A stretch of DNA of 64,000 nt, taken from assembly GCA_002336985.1 (NCBI GenBank), contig DDFE01000197.1, positions 1 to 64,000 on the forward strand, written 5' to 3'. This stretch comes from Sphingomonadales bacterium UBA1936. GTDB taxonomy: Bacteria; Pseudomonadota; Alphaproteobacteria; Sphingomonadales; Sphingomonadaceae. The position numbers and the translations under genes are program-made. Numbering within the stretch: the stretch's first letter is position 1; each line of letters starts with the position of its first letter. The notes beneath the pieces were generated by a model, which worked only from the letters and a program-made list of their open reading frames with translations, did no database searches and was not told the DNA's origin. Shown one piece after another: positions 8,887 to 17,452 of the stretch.

Positions 8887-9960
8887 CTAGGTGTTTAAGG
8901 CGCAGCGTTCGGGACCAATGGTCCGGCCTCGGCCACTGTCAGCCATAACCAGCTTACCAGCAAGCGTGGCAGTCGCACGCAACAGCTTTAAGCCAGGGCG
9001 GCGCAACCGCCCCCGCGCGCGCCCTTCGGGAGTGCGCCCAAGATAGTACAAGATGTCTTCCTGTCCGATATATAGGCAATCTTGGTCGCGGCAGTTCAGA
9101 TCTTCGATCTCGCTACGTGGGAACGGCACCGCTAGCATCCCCTTATAAGCTAAAAGCGGTTTCCTGCTGAAATAGTCGGTGAAACGGTTGATTTCGGGAA
9201 TCCCCATAATTTTTGCACGCCGATCACTTCGTTGCAGTGTCGCACCAACGAGATATGCGAGAGCGTCACGCCGGATGGCGCCGTCCTGAATTTCAACCGC
9301 GATCAGATCTACGCCGCCATCGTTAGCTCCGGTTTGATTGGGTTCGAGCTCTTCTTTCGGTTTGACCACACCGCTGCCACAGGCTCGGGAAATTAGATCA
9401 AGCCGACCAAGAAAGCCGCCGACGTCTCTGCTATCCCCGAGATACCAAGTCGCAACGTTAGTTCGGCCGGTCACGACAAAACAGCAGATCAATTCGAACA
9501 CGGCGGCGAATATGCGCAGAAAAGCGGTTCGATGTTCGGCGTCGATGATCAGATAGTTTTTCTCCGACTGCATGAGCCAGAAAAGAGATAACCACAGATA
9601 GCCGATTGCAACGGCCGTGAGTTCCCCGTGGTCCCGCTGATTGAGAAGTACACCGCTGGAAAAGTCCCAGTTGAACGGCGTGTGCGCGGCCAACGCGCCG
9701 TGTCGCTGGTCGATCAGGATGTAGAGATCGGACAGCAGTCGCCCCTTGGCTTCCTGAATCCCGGCAGTCGGCTCGGCGCGATAATCCTCGCGGACAGCTG
9801 GATCATCGATTTGTTCGAGAAACGACGAAAGCAGCGCGTCCTCGTCCCATTCGAGATCGGCCACATAGGTTGTGCCGTAAAACAGCGTGCGCAGCTCGAT
9901 GACGGCGAGCACCTCTGCGACATCGCGGACAGACGCGATCGGCTCAAAATCGATATTCAA
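8887..9960 (-). CDS. Unknown protein, possible REase-fold nuclease (last gene of ParB-Dam operon)
   Basis: The 357-residue protein is not firmly assigned. Residues 214-224 (NDGGVDLIAVE) look like the first acidic motif of restriction-endonuclease-fold proteins, which often read DGGxDxxA. The expected following Q/K motif is weak (VGATLQRSDRRAK, 238-250). Two hydrophobic stretches (about 117-132 and 148-164) are more likely buried helices than membrane segments. Translation starts at TTG 9960, which overlaps the TGA of the preceding ParB-like gene (TTGA), so it is translationally coupled. Its place at the end of a methylase operon suggests an effector or nuclease role, but that is inference. 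Confidence 0.6.
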   Translation of the reverse strand: MNIDFEPIASVRDVAEVLAVIELRTLFYGTTYVADLEWDEDALLSSFLEQIDDPAVREDYRAEPTAGIQEAKGRLLSDLYILIDQRHGALAAHTPFNWDFSSGVLLNQRDHGELTAVAIGYLWLSLFWLMQSEKNYLIIDAEHRTAFLRIFAAVFELICCFVVTGRTNVATWYLGDSRDVGGFLGRLDLISRACGSGVVKPKEELEPNQTGANDGGVDLIAVEIQDGAIRRDALAYLVGATLQRSDRRAKIMGIPEINRFTDYFSRKPLLAYKGMLAVPFPRSEIEDLNCRDQDCLYIGQEDILYYLGRTPEGRARGRLRRPGLKLLRATATLAGKLVMADSGRGRTIGPERCALNT

Positions 9961-11063
9961 GAAAAAAGCGACTTGAGCTGCGATTGCGCAGCAACCACGC
10001 TGCGTTGGGTACTGGTAAGCCGCTCCTGCGCCCGCTCGACATTATCGGGATCCATGTCAGCCGGCAAATCGGCAACACCGTTCGACACATTCTTGGCAAT
10101 GGTCGCCAGTTGGATCACAGAATTCAGCCAGCTGTCGGTCTTAAAACCGGCCTCGTCTGCGGCGCGGTCGAAGTCGCGGGTCTGTTCCAAGGTCTCCGTC
10201 GCATGGCGCGAAGCGAGAATTTTCGCGAGTTTCGGCCGGTCCGTGCCTTGGCTTTTGATAACCGGGCCGTTCACTTCCGACCCGAACAGCCAGCTCGTCA
10301 GATGACCAAGCTGGTCAAGATGATCGGCTGGAATCGGGTTATCTTTGATTAACGCTTCATTTAACGGCGCTTCGGTCAGACCGAGATACGCACGCGCTGC
10401 CGGACTTTGGATGATCGTGTAGAGATGCGAAAAATCAAGGGAATTGTCGGAGACCATCTTCTCGTCGAGCATCCCGGCCGCCTTCGCCTGCTCAAAGATC
10501 TTGTAGGCAACCAAGCTGCGCAGGATCAGCTGGCGGCTGTCGCCGAGCCGTTTGCTGAGCGTCTGGATGCGCGTATCGGTCGTACCGGGCTCGATCTGCG
10601 TCGTCGCGAACAGCTTGACCCCGAATTTGGCCTTGGCGAGCGCACCCCAGGTGGCGGGACCATTAATATGCTTGAAGCCGATATAGTCGTCGGCGTCCTC
10701 GCGCTTCGCGACGACTATCACCGGCAATGTCTTGACCGTATCTTTGATGGCAGGGTCGAGCGGCGGCGGCGTAATCCTGATACCCTCAAGCAGGGCCGGA
10801 TCGAGCATCGTCTTCACTGCCGCGAGACGTCGATTGCCTTCGACGACCACATATTTGCCGTCAGGACGAAGAAACGCGACAAGCGGTTCGTAGCGCTCAA
10901 ATCCGCGCTGGTTGATGGAATCCCACAGCTCGCGCAAGTTGGCCCGGGTCGCCAGAATACGAAGCGCTTCCGGCTCGCCATCAGCATCGGTCAGGCCGAA
11001 GCGTGGATTCTCGAGGTCAAGCTCGAGGCGGTCCGGTTCGAATTCATTGATCGTCTGCGACAT
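9957..11063 (-). CDS. ParB-like (ParB/Srx-fold) protein, second copy in operon
   Basis: The 368-residue protein has an N-terminal ParB/sulfiredoxin-like domain: LDLENPRFG, a helical segment ending LWDSINQRGF, then the nucleotide-site motif VVVEGNRRLAAVK (residues 72-84). In this subgroup EGNRR takes the place of the canonical GERR of chromosome-partitioning ParB. There is no obvious central HTH for parS binding, so a partition role is unlikely. I chose ATG 11063 because AGAAGGG sits 6 bases upstream; a GTG exists two codons earlier. It follows the methylase gene by 64 bases and overlaps the next gene. It probably acts as an NTP/CTP-switch or DNA-processing partner of the methylase system. Confidence 0.8.
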   Translation of the reverse strand: MSQTINEFEPDRLELDLENPRFGLTDADGEPEALRILATRANLRELWDSINQRGFERYEPLVAFLRPDGKYVVVEGNRRLAAVKTMLDPALLEGIRITPPPLDPAIKDTVKTLPVIVVAKREDADDYIGFKHINGPATWGALAKAKFGVKLFATTQIEPGTTDTRIQTLSKRLGDSRQLILRSLVAYKIFEQAKAAGMLDEKMVSDNSLDFSHLYTIIQSPAARAYLGLTEAPLNEALIKDNPIPADHLDQLGHLTSWLFGSEVNGPVIKSQGTDRPKLAKILASRHATETLEQTRDFDRAADEAGFKTDSWLNSVIQLATIAKNVSNGVADLPADMDPDNVERAQERLTSTQRSVVAAQSQLKSLFS

Positions 11064-11127
11064 CGTCACCCTTCTAACAAGCGAGCGAGCGGATGGGTTC
11101 TGCCACAGCGGACGCCGCGCCCGGCCA

Positions 11128-12096
11128 TCATTCGAGGCTTACCAGATCAGTCGTGGCATCGTCACGACCGGGCGCGCGATAGGGAGCGAGCCCATCGTTA
11201 ACCCAGCGATCTAATTCGATCATCGAGCCAGTTACGGCGGGTAACCTGAGTCCGGCACTCACGAACATTGCTTCGCGCCCGCGCACACGCCCCCGCGCCG
11301 AATAACCAATCGTGTATTGCATCCATGAAGCGGCATCGTACAGCCCGTGGATCGGAATTGCGTCGTCATAGGAGACAATCCAGGACACGTCCGCCAAAGC
11401 GTGGACCGCAGTCGCGACCCCTGCATGATCGTCGTGCTTGTAGAAATTATAATAGAGGTCGGGTCCCTTCTCGAAATAAGGGGGATCGAGATAAACGAGG
11501 GTCTTACGGCCCCATTGAGGCGCGTGCGCCTTGAGGAAATCGACAGCATCGAGCCGCGTCAGGGTCACCCGCCGCCGCGCCCGCGCGATGCGTTCAATAC
11601 GGTCGATCAGTTCCTCTTTGTTATAGCGTGCGTCGAGTTTCCATTTACCGGTTTGGTCGCGTCCGCCAATCATGCCACCATTCAGAATCCCTGACCGATT
11701 GGTCCGGTTGAGGAAAAACGTCGCGAAGCCCAATTCTAGTTCTTCGGCCTGCTCGGCGGCTGTAAAAATCGCCTTTTGCCGATCGCGGGTCGCGACATCG
11801 ACCGGCGTATCGCGGATCAGAGCGACAAGCTCGTCCGTGCGGTCGAGCACGCACTTCCAGAACGTGTAGATTGGCAAGCTGAGATCGTTGATCACGACCT
11901 TGCGAACGACGCCGGTGAGCAGCAGCTCCCAAGCAACTGCCGCACCGCCGGCATAAGGTTCGACGTAAAGGCCATCAGACAGGTCATTGTTGCGTATGAT
12001 GTCAGCGACGAATCTGGCGAGTTTGCCCTTGCCCCCGGGGTAGCGCAGCGGGGAGAATCGACCGGTAACTGCCAGGCCCGATGATCGATCACTCAT
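11128..12096 (-). CDS. DNA adenine N6-methyltransferase (D12 class, Dam-like)
   Basis: The 322-residue protein has the alpha-class layout of Dam-type methylases: FSPLRYPGGKGKL near the N-terminus, motif I YVEPYAGGAAVA (44-55) for S-adenosylmethionine binding, and the catalytic motif IV DPPY (204-207, LVYLDPPYFEKG). It transfers a methyl group to N6 of adenine; the target site cannot be read from sequence. ATG 12096 overlaps the TGA of the upstream ParB-like gene by four bases (ATGA). It is flanked by two ParB-like genes rather than a recognisable type II endonuclease, which makes it part of an unusual modification locus. Confidence 0.92.
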   Translation of the reverse strand: MSDRSSGLAVTGRFSPLRYPGGKGKLARFVADIIRNNDLSDGLYVEPYAGGAAVAWELLLTGVVRKVVINDLSLPIYTFWKCVLDRTDELVALIRDTPVDVATRDRQKAIFTAAEQAEELELGFATFFLNRTNRSGILNGGMIGGRDQTGKWKLDARYNKEELIDRIERIARARRRVTLTRLDAVDFLKAHAPQWGRKTLVYLDPPYFEKGPDLYYNFYKHDDHAGVATAVHALADVSWIVSYDDAIPIHGLYDAASWMQYTIGYSARGRVRGREAMFVSAGLRLPAVTGSMIELDRWVNDGLAPYRAPGRDDATTDLVSLE

Positions 12097-13478
12097 GAAG
12101 GGCGTCCCCATACTGCAACAAACAACGGGACGCACGCATCCCAGCCGCTTCGCAGGACGTCGGCCGCCGGGATCTGATAGCGGTCGTGGTGATAATCATT
12201 CAAGGCTTGGATCGACGAAGGGTCGGTCGTATTCGTCAGGACGCGCTTGGCCCCGCGCAGCGCCGTCATCGACGCGCGCTTCGTTTGGTGAAGATGATCC
12301 ATCACCTTCACCGCGCGGTGATTTAGATCGAGTAACCTGATGCCGTCCATGCGGCTGACATCGTGCGCCTCCATATATGAATCGATGGTGTGTTCGAGAA
12401 AGGCACGCAACAGATACGCCGCCGCCAGCGGGAAGTCGGCGACTTTAAGACGCGATGCTTCTGCGACCAAGCGCTGTCCTTTGGTCGTCTCGGGCTGACT
12501 AAATTCGTGACGCTTCTCCGCAAGTGTCGCGCGCACAGGCTTCGAGTGGGTGCGCGTTGGGGACGATTGCTTTGCGGTGCTCGAACCGCCGGTGGGCGCT
12601 CCAGCCGGTTGACCGGCGTCTCGAAACAGTGTCGGTGGCAGCTCAGCCGTGCCTGTCGGGGCGAGGTCCTTGGGTAGGCGATCGAAATAGCGATCGATCT
12701 CGTCAGCTGTATTGTAGCTGCGCGACGTTATCTCGCCAGCGCCAATGTCGCTGAAGATCCTGTCCAAAACGTGCAAAACCGTCGCAGGGCTACGCGCAAA
12801 TGCGGGCGTTTTGCCCCCGGTCTGCTCGTCGTCGCGTATCGAATAGCCGAGCCAGCGTCGCCCAACCTTCGATGAAAGGAAGCGCCGCAGTGTGCTCGAG
12901 TTCTTCTCGACCGCCGTCCGAATTGCCGGCCATCCTTCCCGTGTTGCGCCGACACCGCGCTCCACGAAGTCGATCACGTCCAGCGTTGAACGGTCCTTCT
13001 GAAATCGTTCAATCTCGAGCGGACTCCAAGTTAGGCGGCCCTCGCCGCCGAGGTCGCGGCCGTGACGGCGTTCAATCCACTCGTCCGCGGTCGCGCGATC
13101 GTCGAACAGCACGCAACTGATGGGCGCCAGCATGGTGGCATCGTACCCGGCGGCTGCCTTCGCGATCAACTTCTGCTGACTGTCCGGTAGGCCGAGCCCG
13201 GTAAGAAGCGCTGTTTCACTGAGCACCTTGAGGGCAGCGAGGCGTCGATTTCCGTCGACTACAATGTAGCTTCCCGCATCTTCTTCGTCTCGCAGTATAT
13301 AGAAGGAGTCACCCGGATCGAGGCCATGTGTCCGAATGCTCGTTAGCAGCGTACGAAAGTAGCTGACGCCCAGTCCAATTAGGCCGCGCATCGCATCATT
13401 CTGGGATCCGACGCCCCCAAGTCGGGGATTGGCGAGATCAAGCACAAGATCTTCAACTGGTAGACTAAGCTTTTGCAT
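12093..13478 (-). CDS. ParB-like protein with C-terminal helical domain, first gene of the operon
   Basis: The 461-residue protein has an N-terminal ParB/Srx-like domain with LDLANPRLGG and the motif YIVVDGNRRLAALK (71-84). A low-complexity Ser/Thr/Pro linker (about 295-330) leads to an all-helical C-terminal domain (LAAAYLLRAFLEHTIDSY...LNDYHHDRYQIP...SGWDACVPLF). That domain recalls HEPN-like or AbiV-like helical modules, without a confident RxxxxH motif. I chose ATG 13478, where the conserved domain begins, over an upstream in-frame start at 13535. Four-base overlap with the methylase gene implies co-translation. The role is probably DNA sensing or complex assembly; it is not a standard partition ParB. 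Confidence 0.78.
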   Translation of the reverse strand: MQKLSLPVEDLVLDLANPRLGGVGSQNDAMRGLIGLGVSYFRTLLTSIRTHGLDPGDSFYILRDEEDAGSYIVVDGNRRLAALKVLSETALLTGLGLPDSQQKLIAKAAAGYDATMLAPISCVLFDDRATADEWIERRHGRDLGGEGRLTWSPLEIERFQKDRSTLDVIDFVERGVGATREGWPAIRTAVEKNSSTLRRFLSSKVGRRWLGYSIRDDEQTGGKTPAFARSPATVLHVLDRIFSDIGAGEITSRSYNTADEIDRYFDRLPKDLAPTGTAELPPTLFRDAGQPAGAPTGGSSTAKQSSPTRTHSKPVRATLAEKRHEFSQPETTKGQRLVAEASRLKVADFPLAAAYLLRAFLEHTIDSYMEAHDVSRMDGIRLLDLNHRAVKVMDHLHQTKRASMTALRGAKRVLTNTTDPSSIQALNDYHHDRYQIPAADVLRSGWDACVPLFVAVWGRPS

Positions 13479-13830
13479 TTTACCCCCACAGGTCAGCCTA
13501 TATCGATGCTCGGCCGAGCACAACGAGGGTAGCAACGGCCATTGTCTGCGGATCGCTTCGCATCTGAACGGATGACGTCTTTTTGGGCATGCAGGGCCAA
13601 GCGGAGTGGCCGCATTGAGCGCGCGTAGGCTCCAGTCAGTGATACCCGATTGGTGTTATCAGGCTGTTGCTGCCCTTACTCTCCTCAACGAGAAAGATCC
13701 GGCGTTGTCACACCCGGTTGGATTTCCGTTTCGACACTCACACATGGATGGCAGCCCGCGTCATACGGACTTTAGCTTGGCAAAGCATAAGGTCAGTGCA
13801 GCCTGGACCTCCTGCTGTTAGAGAGGCACA
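13479..13830. other. Divergent promoter region between the methylase operon and DUF1937 gene
   Basis: The 352 bases lie between two outward-reading genes. Short open frames are present but lack support. No palindrome or promoter consensus is clear enough to name. Confidence 0.45.
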
Positions 13831-14262
13831 ATGAACGAAATAGTGTACCTTGCCTGTCCATACACTCACCCGAGCATGGATGTGCGTCTTTCCCGATTCG
13901 AGGCGTCCGCGCGAGCGGCCGCAGACCTCATTCATCGTGGCAAGTTCGTTTACAGCCCTATCACTATGACCCATCCGATTGATCTCGTCATGGCTGAAGA
14001 CGGTGAGACGATGGGTTCAGACTATTGGGTCGATTTCGATGAAGCGTTCATGCGGGTGTGCAGCGAAATGGTTATTCTTACCATCCCCGGATGGCGTGAG
14101 AGCCGGGGAATATCACGCGAAGCGCGTTTCTTTCGAGATGCTGGCAAACCGGTACGGTATTATATACCATCGCTCACTGGTTATATTTTAGCAGATCATC
14201 CGCAGGATCATGCTGCTGGCAACGACGGCCAGTACGCTCAGAAGTATTTTCCTAAGTCTTGA
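13831..14262 (+). CDS. DUF1937 protein (nucleoside 2-deoxyribosyltransferase-like fold)
   Basis: The 143-residue protein begins VYLACPYTHPSMDVRLSRFEA and continues with GKFVYSPITMTHPI, then SDYWVDFDEAFMRVCSEMVILTIPGWRES and REARFFRDAGKPVRY. This matches DUF1937, a family with the nucleoside-deoxyribosyltransferase/Rossmann-like fold also seen in phage genomes. GAGAGG precedes the ATG. The last 25 codons extend past the usual family end and overlap by 75 bases the convergent membrane-protein gene. A role in nucleotide or NAD-type metabolism within defence is possible but unproven. Confidence 0.8.
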   Translation: MNEIVYLACPYTHPSMDVRLSRFEASARAAADLIHRGKFVYSPITMTHPIDLVMAEDGETMGSDYWVDFDEAFMRVCSEMVILTIPGWRESRGISREARFFRDAGKPVRYYIPSLTGYILADHPQDHAAGNDGQYAQKYFPKS

Positions 14263-14898
14263 CGAAAAAGACAATCTTACCCTCTTATCGCTGCGATAAG
14301 CCAACAATCCAAATAACACCCAACATGCATATACAAATGTTGTGAGCGGCTTGGCTCGGTCAACCTCGCTTAAAAAAAATTGATACGATATCGGCAATGC
14401 GAAGAAAAAAACCGGCCACATTAACGTTATGGCAGGCCCTCGATAAACATCGGGATCATCCGTAAAGCTGCCGACATAGATGTCCTGTACAGTCGGCTTA
14501 AATTCTGCCGAAGCGGAGGTATTAATGTACGCCTCTCGATAAATTTTAATCGAAAGAAAATCCCAAGCGGCATAAAAAAGGAATGCCGATGCGTGCACCC
14601 AGAGCCAAAAAAAGGAGAACTTGGAGGTTAATAGAAGAAAAAGATATAGAAATACTAAAAATACGTCAATTGAAAATCTTGCCCCATCTTCTATAGGTTT
14701 GTTCTGAACAGATCTAAAATACCCATCCCAACTCAGGACCGTAGCAAATGCGGCGACAAAAAGTCGCGTAAGCTGTTCAATTTGCTTCCAGTCTATGGAA
14801 AGAGACGGCTCGAATATTATACCATCCTTAAGCCATGGCATGTTGGCCAACGCTGTAGCGAATCCTACACTAAGTGCGATGGCAAACCATCGCTTCAT
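14188..14898 (-). CDS. Multi-pass membrane protein of unknown function, AT-rich
   Basis: About 236 residues with roughly five or six hydrophobic segments (e.g. WFAIALSVGFATAL, VFLVFLYLFLLL, FFWLWVHASAFLFYAAW, LMWPVFFFALPISY, TFVYACWVLFGLLAY, ILLSVLAVVASSMIL). A soluble stretch lies mid-protein. I recognise no family. I take ATG 14898; an in-frame TTG at 14940 is possible. Base composition is clearly lower in GC than all neighbours, which suggests recent transfer. It overlaps the DUF1937 gene tail to tail. In islands, small multi-pass proteins beside nucleotide-processing enzymes can be membrane effectors, but that is only a suggestion here. Confidence 0.65.
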   Translation of the reverse strand: MKRWFAIALSVGFATALANMPWLKDGIIFEPSLSIDWKQIEQLTRLFVAAFATVLSWDGYFRSVQNKPIEDGARFSIDVFLVFLYLFLLLTSKFSFFWLWVHASAFLFYAAWDFLSIKIYREAYINTSASAEFKPTVQDIYVGSFTDDPDVYRGPAITLMWPVFFFALPISYQFFLSEVDRAKPLTTFVYACWVLFGLLAYRSDKRVRLSFSSRLRKILLSVLAVVASSMILRMIC

Positions 14899-15197
14899 AA
14901 AGTCTTCGCGATTTGCCGCGACTACCGATTTTTCGACCAAACCTGCCCCCAGTTCGTGTTTTATGTATACACAATTAGACCTTATTCGCGCATCGCGGCA
15001 ATAGGGCTCGGTTCGTGGCGGCGTCGATGGTCAGCAGCAAAACGGCAGCTTTTGGGTTAGCGGGCTGCTGAAGCTAATGACTGAAATGGGAGCGCAAAGC
15101 AGTCGTCGGAATCGCATGAAAATTGGCAGTCTGTTTTTGACTCACTCCACGTGTCGTGGCCAGATGGCCCGGGAATCGACGTTGAACTGCTCCTCAC

Positions 15198-16154
15198 TCA
15201 GATCCATTTTCTTTTTCGCGCGAGAACAACGATGAATAGCGCCACGGCGACCATCGAAGCAGTAGCGACATAAAATCCCATGGCACCCCAATGCGAGAAC
15301 GCGGTGTCGAAGTTCATTCCGAAGACGCCTGCGATAGCGCCCGCTGCACCGATGATTACAGTGATAATGGTAAGCACGCTGACCATTTCATTCGTGTCCT
15401 GCGCCGTTCGCGTCGCATATAATTCCAAGCTGCCCACCACCGTCTCCCGCGCACGATCGAGCCCGTCCTCGGTGCGGTCGAAGTGACGCTCGATCATGGC
15501 AAAATGCTCGTAAGCGTCACCATCAGTAACGTTGATGAAATCGGGTCGAAGGAGCCCATGAATAATCTCGCGGTGAGCGCCAAGTTTGTCGCGCAAGCGC
15601 CCTACCCTTTGGCGCATCTTTGCTAATTCATCCAGCGGCGGACGCTTGCGTCGATCGCCCAGAATGCCCTCATCGATTTTGTCCGTGGCTTGCATAATTT
15701 CCGAAATTTCGGACTGAAATGTCTCAATGTGGCGGTCGAGAAAAGAAGCGCACATCGCCGTGGCAGTGAGCTTTCCCTTGAACGACTCCCCACGATCTTC
15801 ATCACGAAACGCGGTAAGAAAAGGGATGTCGCAGTCGCGTACAGTGACAATCCAATTCGCGCCGACCACAAAATCCAGGCGGGTGCCGTCAGCGCATTTT
15901 CCGGGCGGCATCGGAACGGAGAAATGGAAAGCTTTGTCCAGCACGGTAATTCGCCCATGGGCCGAACGATCGAGAATCAAGCTAACGCTGTCCTGCGCGG
16001 GACCTACCCGTGCTAGCACTTGCCCCAAATCATTGTCGGTCCGCATTGCATCGACCCAAAGCAGCTGCCGATCCCGCAACGCAGACAAATCGATATCTTC
16101 AATCGGGAGGACACGGTCACGGCCATCGGCATCATAAAAGTAAGCGTCGGTCAT
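15198..16154 (-). CDS. corA: CorA-family divalent cation transporter
   Basis: The protein has about 318 residues. A large cytoplasmic N-terminal domain is followed by a long helix region (LARMRQRVGRLRDKL-like) and two C-terminal transmembrane helices. The first helix ends in the signature GMN (GVFGMNFDT), the selectivity-loop motif of CorA Mg2+/Co2+ channels, and the tail is basic (ARKRKWI). ATG 16154 has GAGGTT just upstream; a TTG lies three codons earlier. It stands alone at the edge of the presumed island. Confidence 0.9.
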   Translation of the reverse strand: MTDAYFYDADGRDRVLPIEDIDLSALRDRQLLWVDAMRTDNDLGQVLARVGPAQDSVSLILDRSAHGRITVLDKAFHFSVPMPPGKCADGTRLDFVVGANWIVTVRDCDIPFLTAFRDEDRGESFKGKLTATAMCASFLDRHIETFQSEISEIMQATDKIDEGILGDRRKRPPLDELAKMRQRVGRLRDKLGAHREIIHGLLRPDFINVTDGDAYEHFAMIERHFDRTEDGLDRARETVVGSLELYATRTAQDTNEMVSVLTIITVIIGAAGAIAGVFGMNFDTAFSHWGAMGFYVATASMVAVALFIVVLARKRKWI

Positions 16155-16379
16155 TGCATTCAACCTCGCCGTGATCTCGCTGCCGAGCGATCGGCCTTGA
16201 TCACGTTATAGCCAAAAAGTCGTTTGTGCTAAGACTGATCATTTCGGCATCTTTGCCCGCACCGTGGCTCCGGAAGACCGACGGTTTGGCGTTATGCAAG
16301 ACGTTGGCGGAGATCAGGTAGACCTGACATCACGCTACTCTTTCCGCTATCATGAAAAATTGCGAGGGCAAGCAGCACT

Positions 16380-17288
16380 GTGATTGACGACTGTGTGATC
16401 GTAGGAGCGGGACCCGCTGGATTGACGGCGGCGATTTATCTGGCGCGTTTTCATTTGAAGATCCGACTAATCGACGATGGATCGAGCCGCGCGGCATTGA
16501 TCCCGCGTACGAACAACCATGCAGGTTATCCCGACGGAATACCGGGGCTGGACCTGCTCTTACTGATGCGTCGCCAGGCAGAACGCTTCGGCGCGGTGCG
16601 CGAAGATGCACATGTTGACGAGATTGTGCCTGTGGAAGGTGGTTTCAACATCAAATTCGGCGATCGCAGTGCTCGCGCGCGGGCTGTTTTGCTTGCGACC
16701 GGAGTGATCAACAATCGCCCGGAGATGCCGCAGGAACTGCATGACGCAGCGCTCATGAAAGGATTGATCCGCTACTGTCCGATCTGTGACGGCTACGAAG
16801 TAACTGACAGGCGCATCGGCGTGATCGGTTCCGGCGGGCATGGCACACGCGAGGCGCTGTTCCTGCGCAGCTATTCGAAGGACGTGGCACTTATTGCGCC
16901 GGGGGCGGCACATGAACTGGACGATAGTTGCCGGGCGGAACTCGATGCCGCCGGCATAACGGTTCTCGATGGACCGTGTACTCCCATTTCCGTCGACGGC
17001 GATAAGATCTGCGTCACCGTCGCCGATAGTCTGCAGAAATTCGACACGATCTATCCCGCGCTAGGCTCGGTCATTCGATCGGAGCTCGCGGTCGCGGCAG
17101 GCGCGCAGGCGACCAAGGACGGGTGCCTCGACGTTGATGACCATCAGCGCACGTCGATACGCGGCCTGTTTGCGGCGGGCGACGTAGTTAGTGGGCTCGA
17201 TCAGATCAGCCACGCGATGGGCGAAGCAGGCGTCGCTGCGACGGCGATCCGCAACATGCTTGCAGAGCAGCAGCCGCTCCGGCGCTAG
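16380..17288 (+). CDS. Thioredoxin reductase-like FAD/NAD(P) oxidoreductase
   Basis: The 302-residue flavoprotein has an N-terminal FAD dinucleotide fold (VIVGAGPAGLTAAIYLARF), a redox-active disulfide CPIC in RYCPICDGYE, a second NAD(P) fold (IGVIGSGGHGTREALFL) and a C-terminal FAD motif (GLFAAGDVVSGLDQISHAMGEAG). The order matches TrxB-type enzymes, although the usual CATC is CPIC here. Such variants are often non-thioredoxin reductases, so the electron acceptor is unknown. The start is GTG at 16380 with GAGGG upstream. It lies alone, reading away from corA. Confidence 0.88.
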   Translation: MIDDCVIVGAGPAGLTAAIYLARFHLKIRLIDDGSSRAALIPRTNNHAGYPDGIPGLDLLLLMRRQAERFGAVREDAHVDEIVPVEGGFNIKFGDRSARARAVLLATGVINNRPEMPQELHDAALMKGLIRYCPICDGYEVTDRRIGVIGSGGHGTREALFLRSYSKDVALIAPGAAHELDDSCRAELDAAGITVLDGPCTPISVDGDKICVTVADSLQKFDTIYPALGSVIRSELAVAAGAQATKDGCLDVDDHQRTSIRGLFAAGDVVSGLDQISHAMGEAGVAATAIRNMLAEQQPLRR

Positions 17289-17413
17289 CGCGCGGTCGGC
17301 CGAAGAGTGGCAGCTTTCGGCTCGGCCAACCATTGTGCGAAACGGCCGATTTGGGCGCGCAAAGGTGCCACGCCAGCGGCCGCGGCCGCGGCCGCGCCGC
17401 GTAACCTGCTGAT

Positions 17414-17440
17414 GACAGAAGATTTTAACAGTCTTCTGTC
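17414..17440. promoter_or_regulatory. Perfect 9-bp inverted repeat in front of the EAL gene
   Basis: GACAGAAGA (17414-17422) and TCTTCTGTC (17432-17440) form a perfect inverted repeat around a 9-base loop, ending 12 bases before the ATG of the EAL gene. It could be an operator or an RNA hairpin hiding the translation start. No T-tract follows, so it is not a typical terminator. Confidence 0.5.
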
Positions 17441-17452
17441 AGATTGAAAAAT

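Noticed and set aside
9957..13478. Plasmid-type partition locus because of the two ParB-like proteins
   Set aside because: There is no ParA ATPase gene, no parS-like repeats, and the proteins lack the ParB HTH; they flank a methylase.
13606..13821. 71-codon plus-strand frame in front of the DUF1937 gene
   Set aside because: No ribosome-binding site or similarity; it lies in a divergent promoter region.
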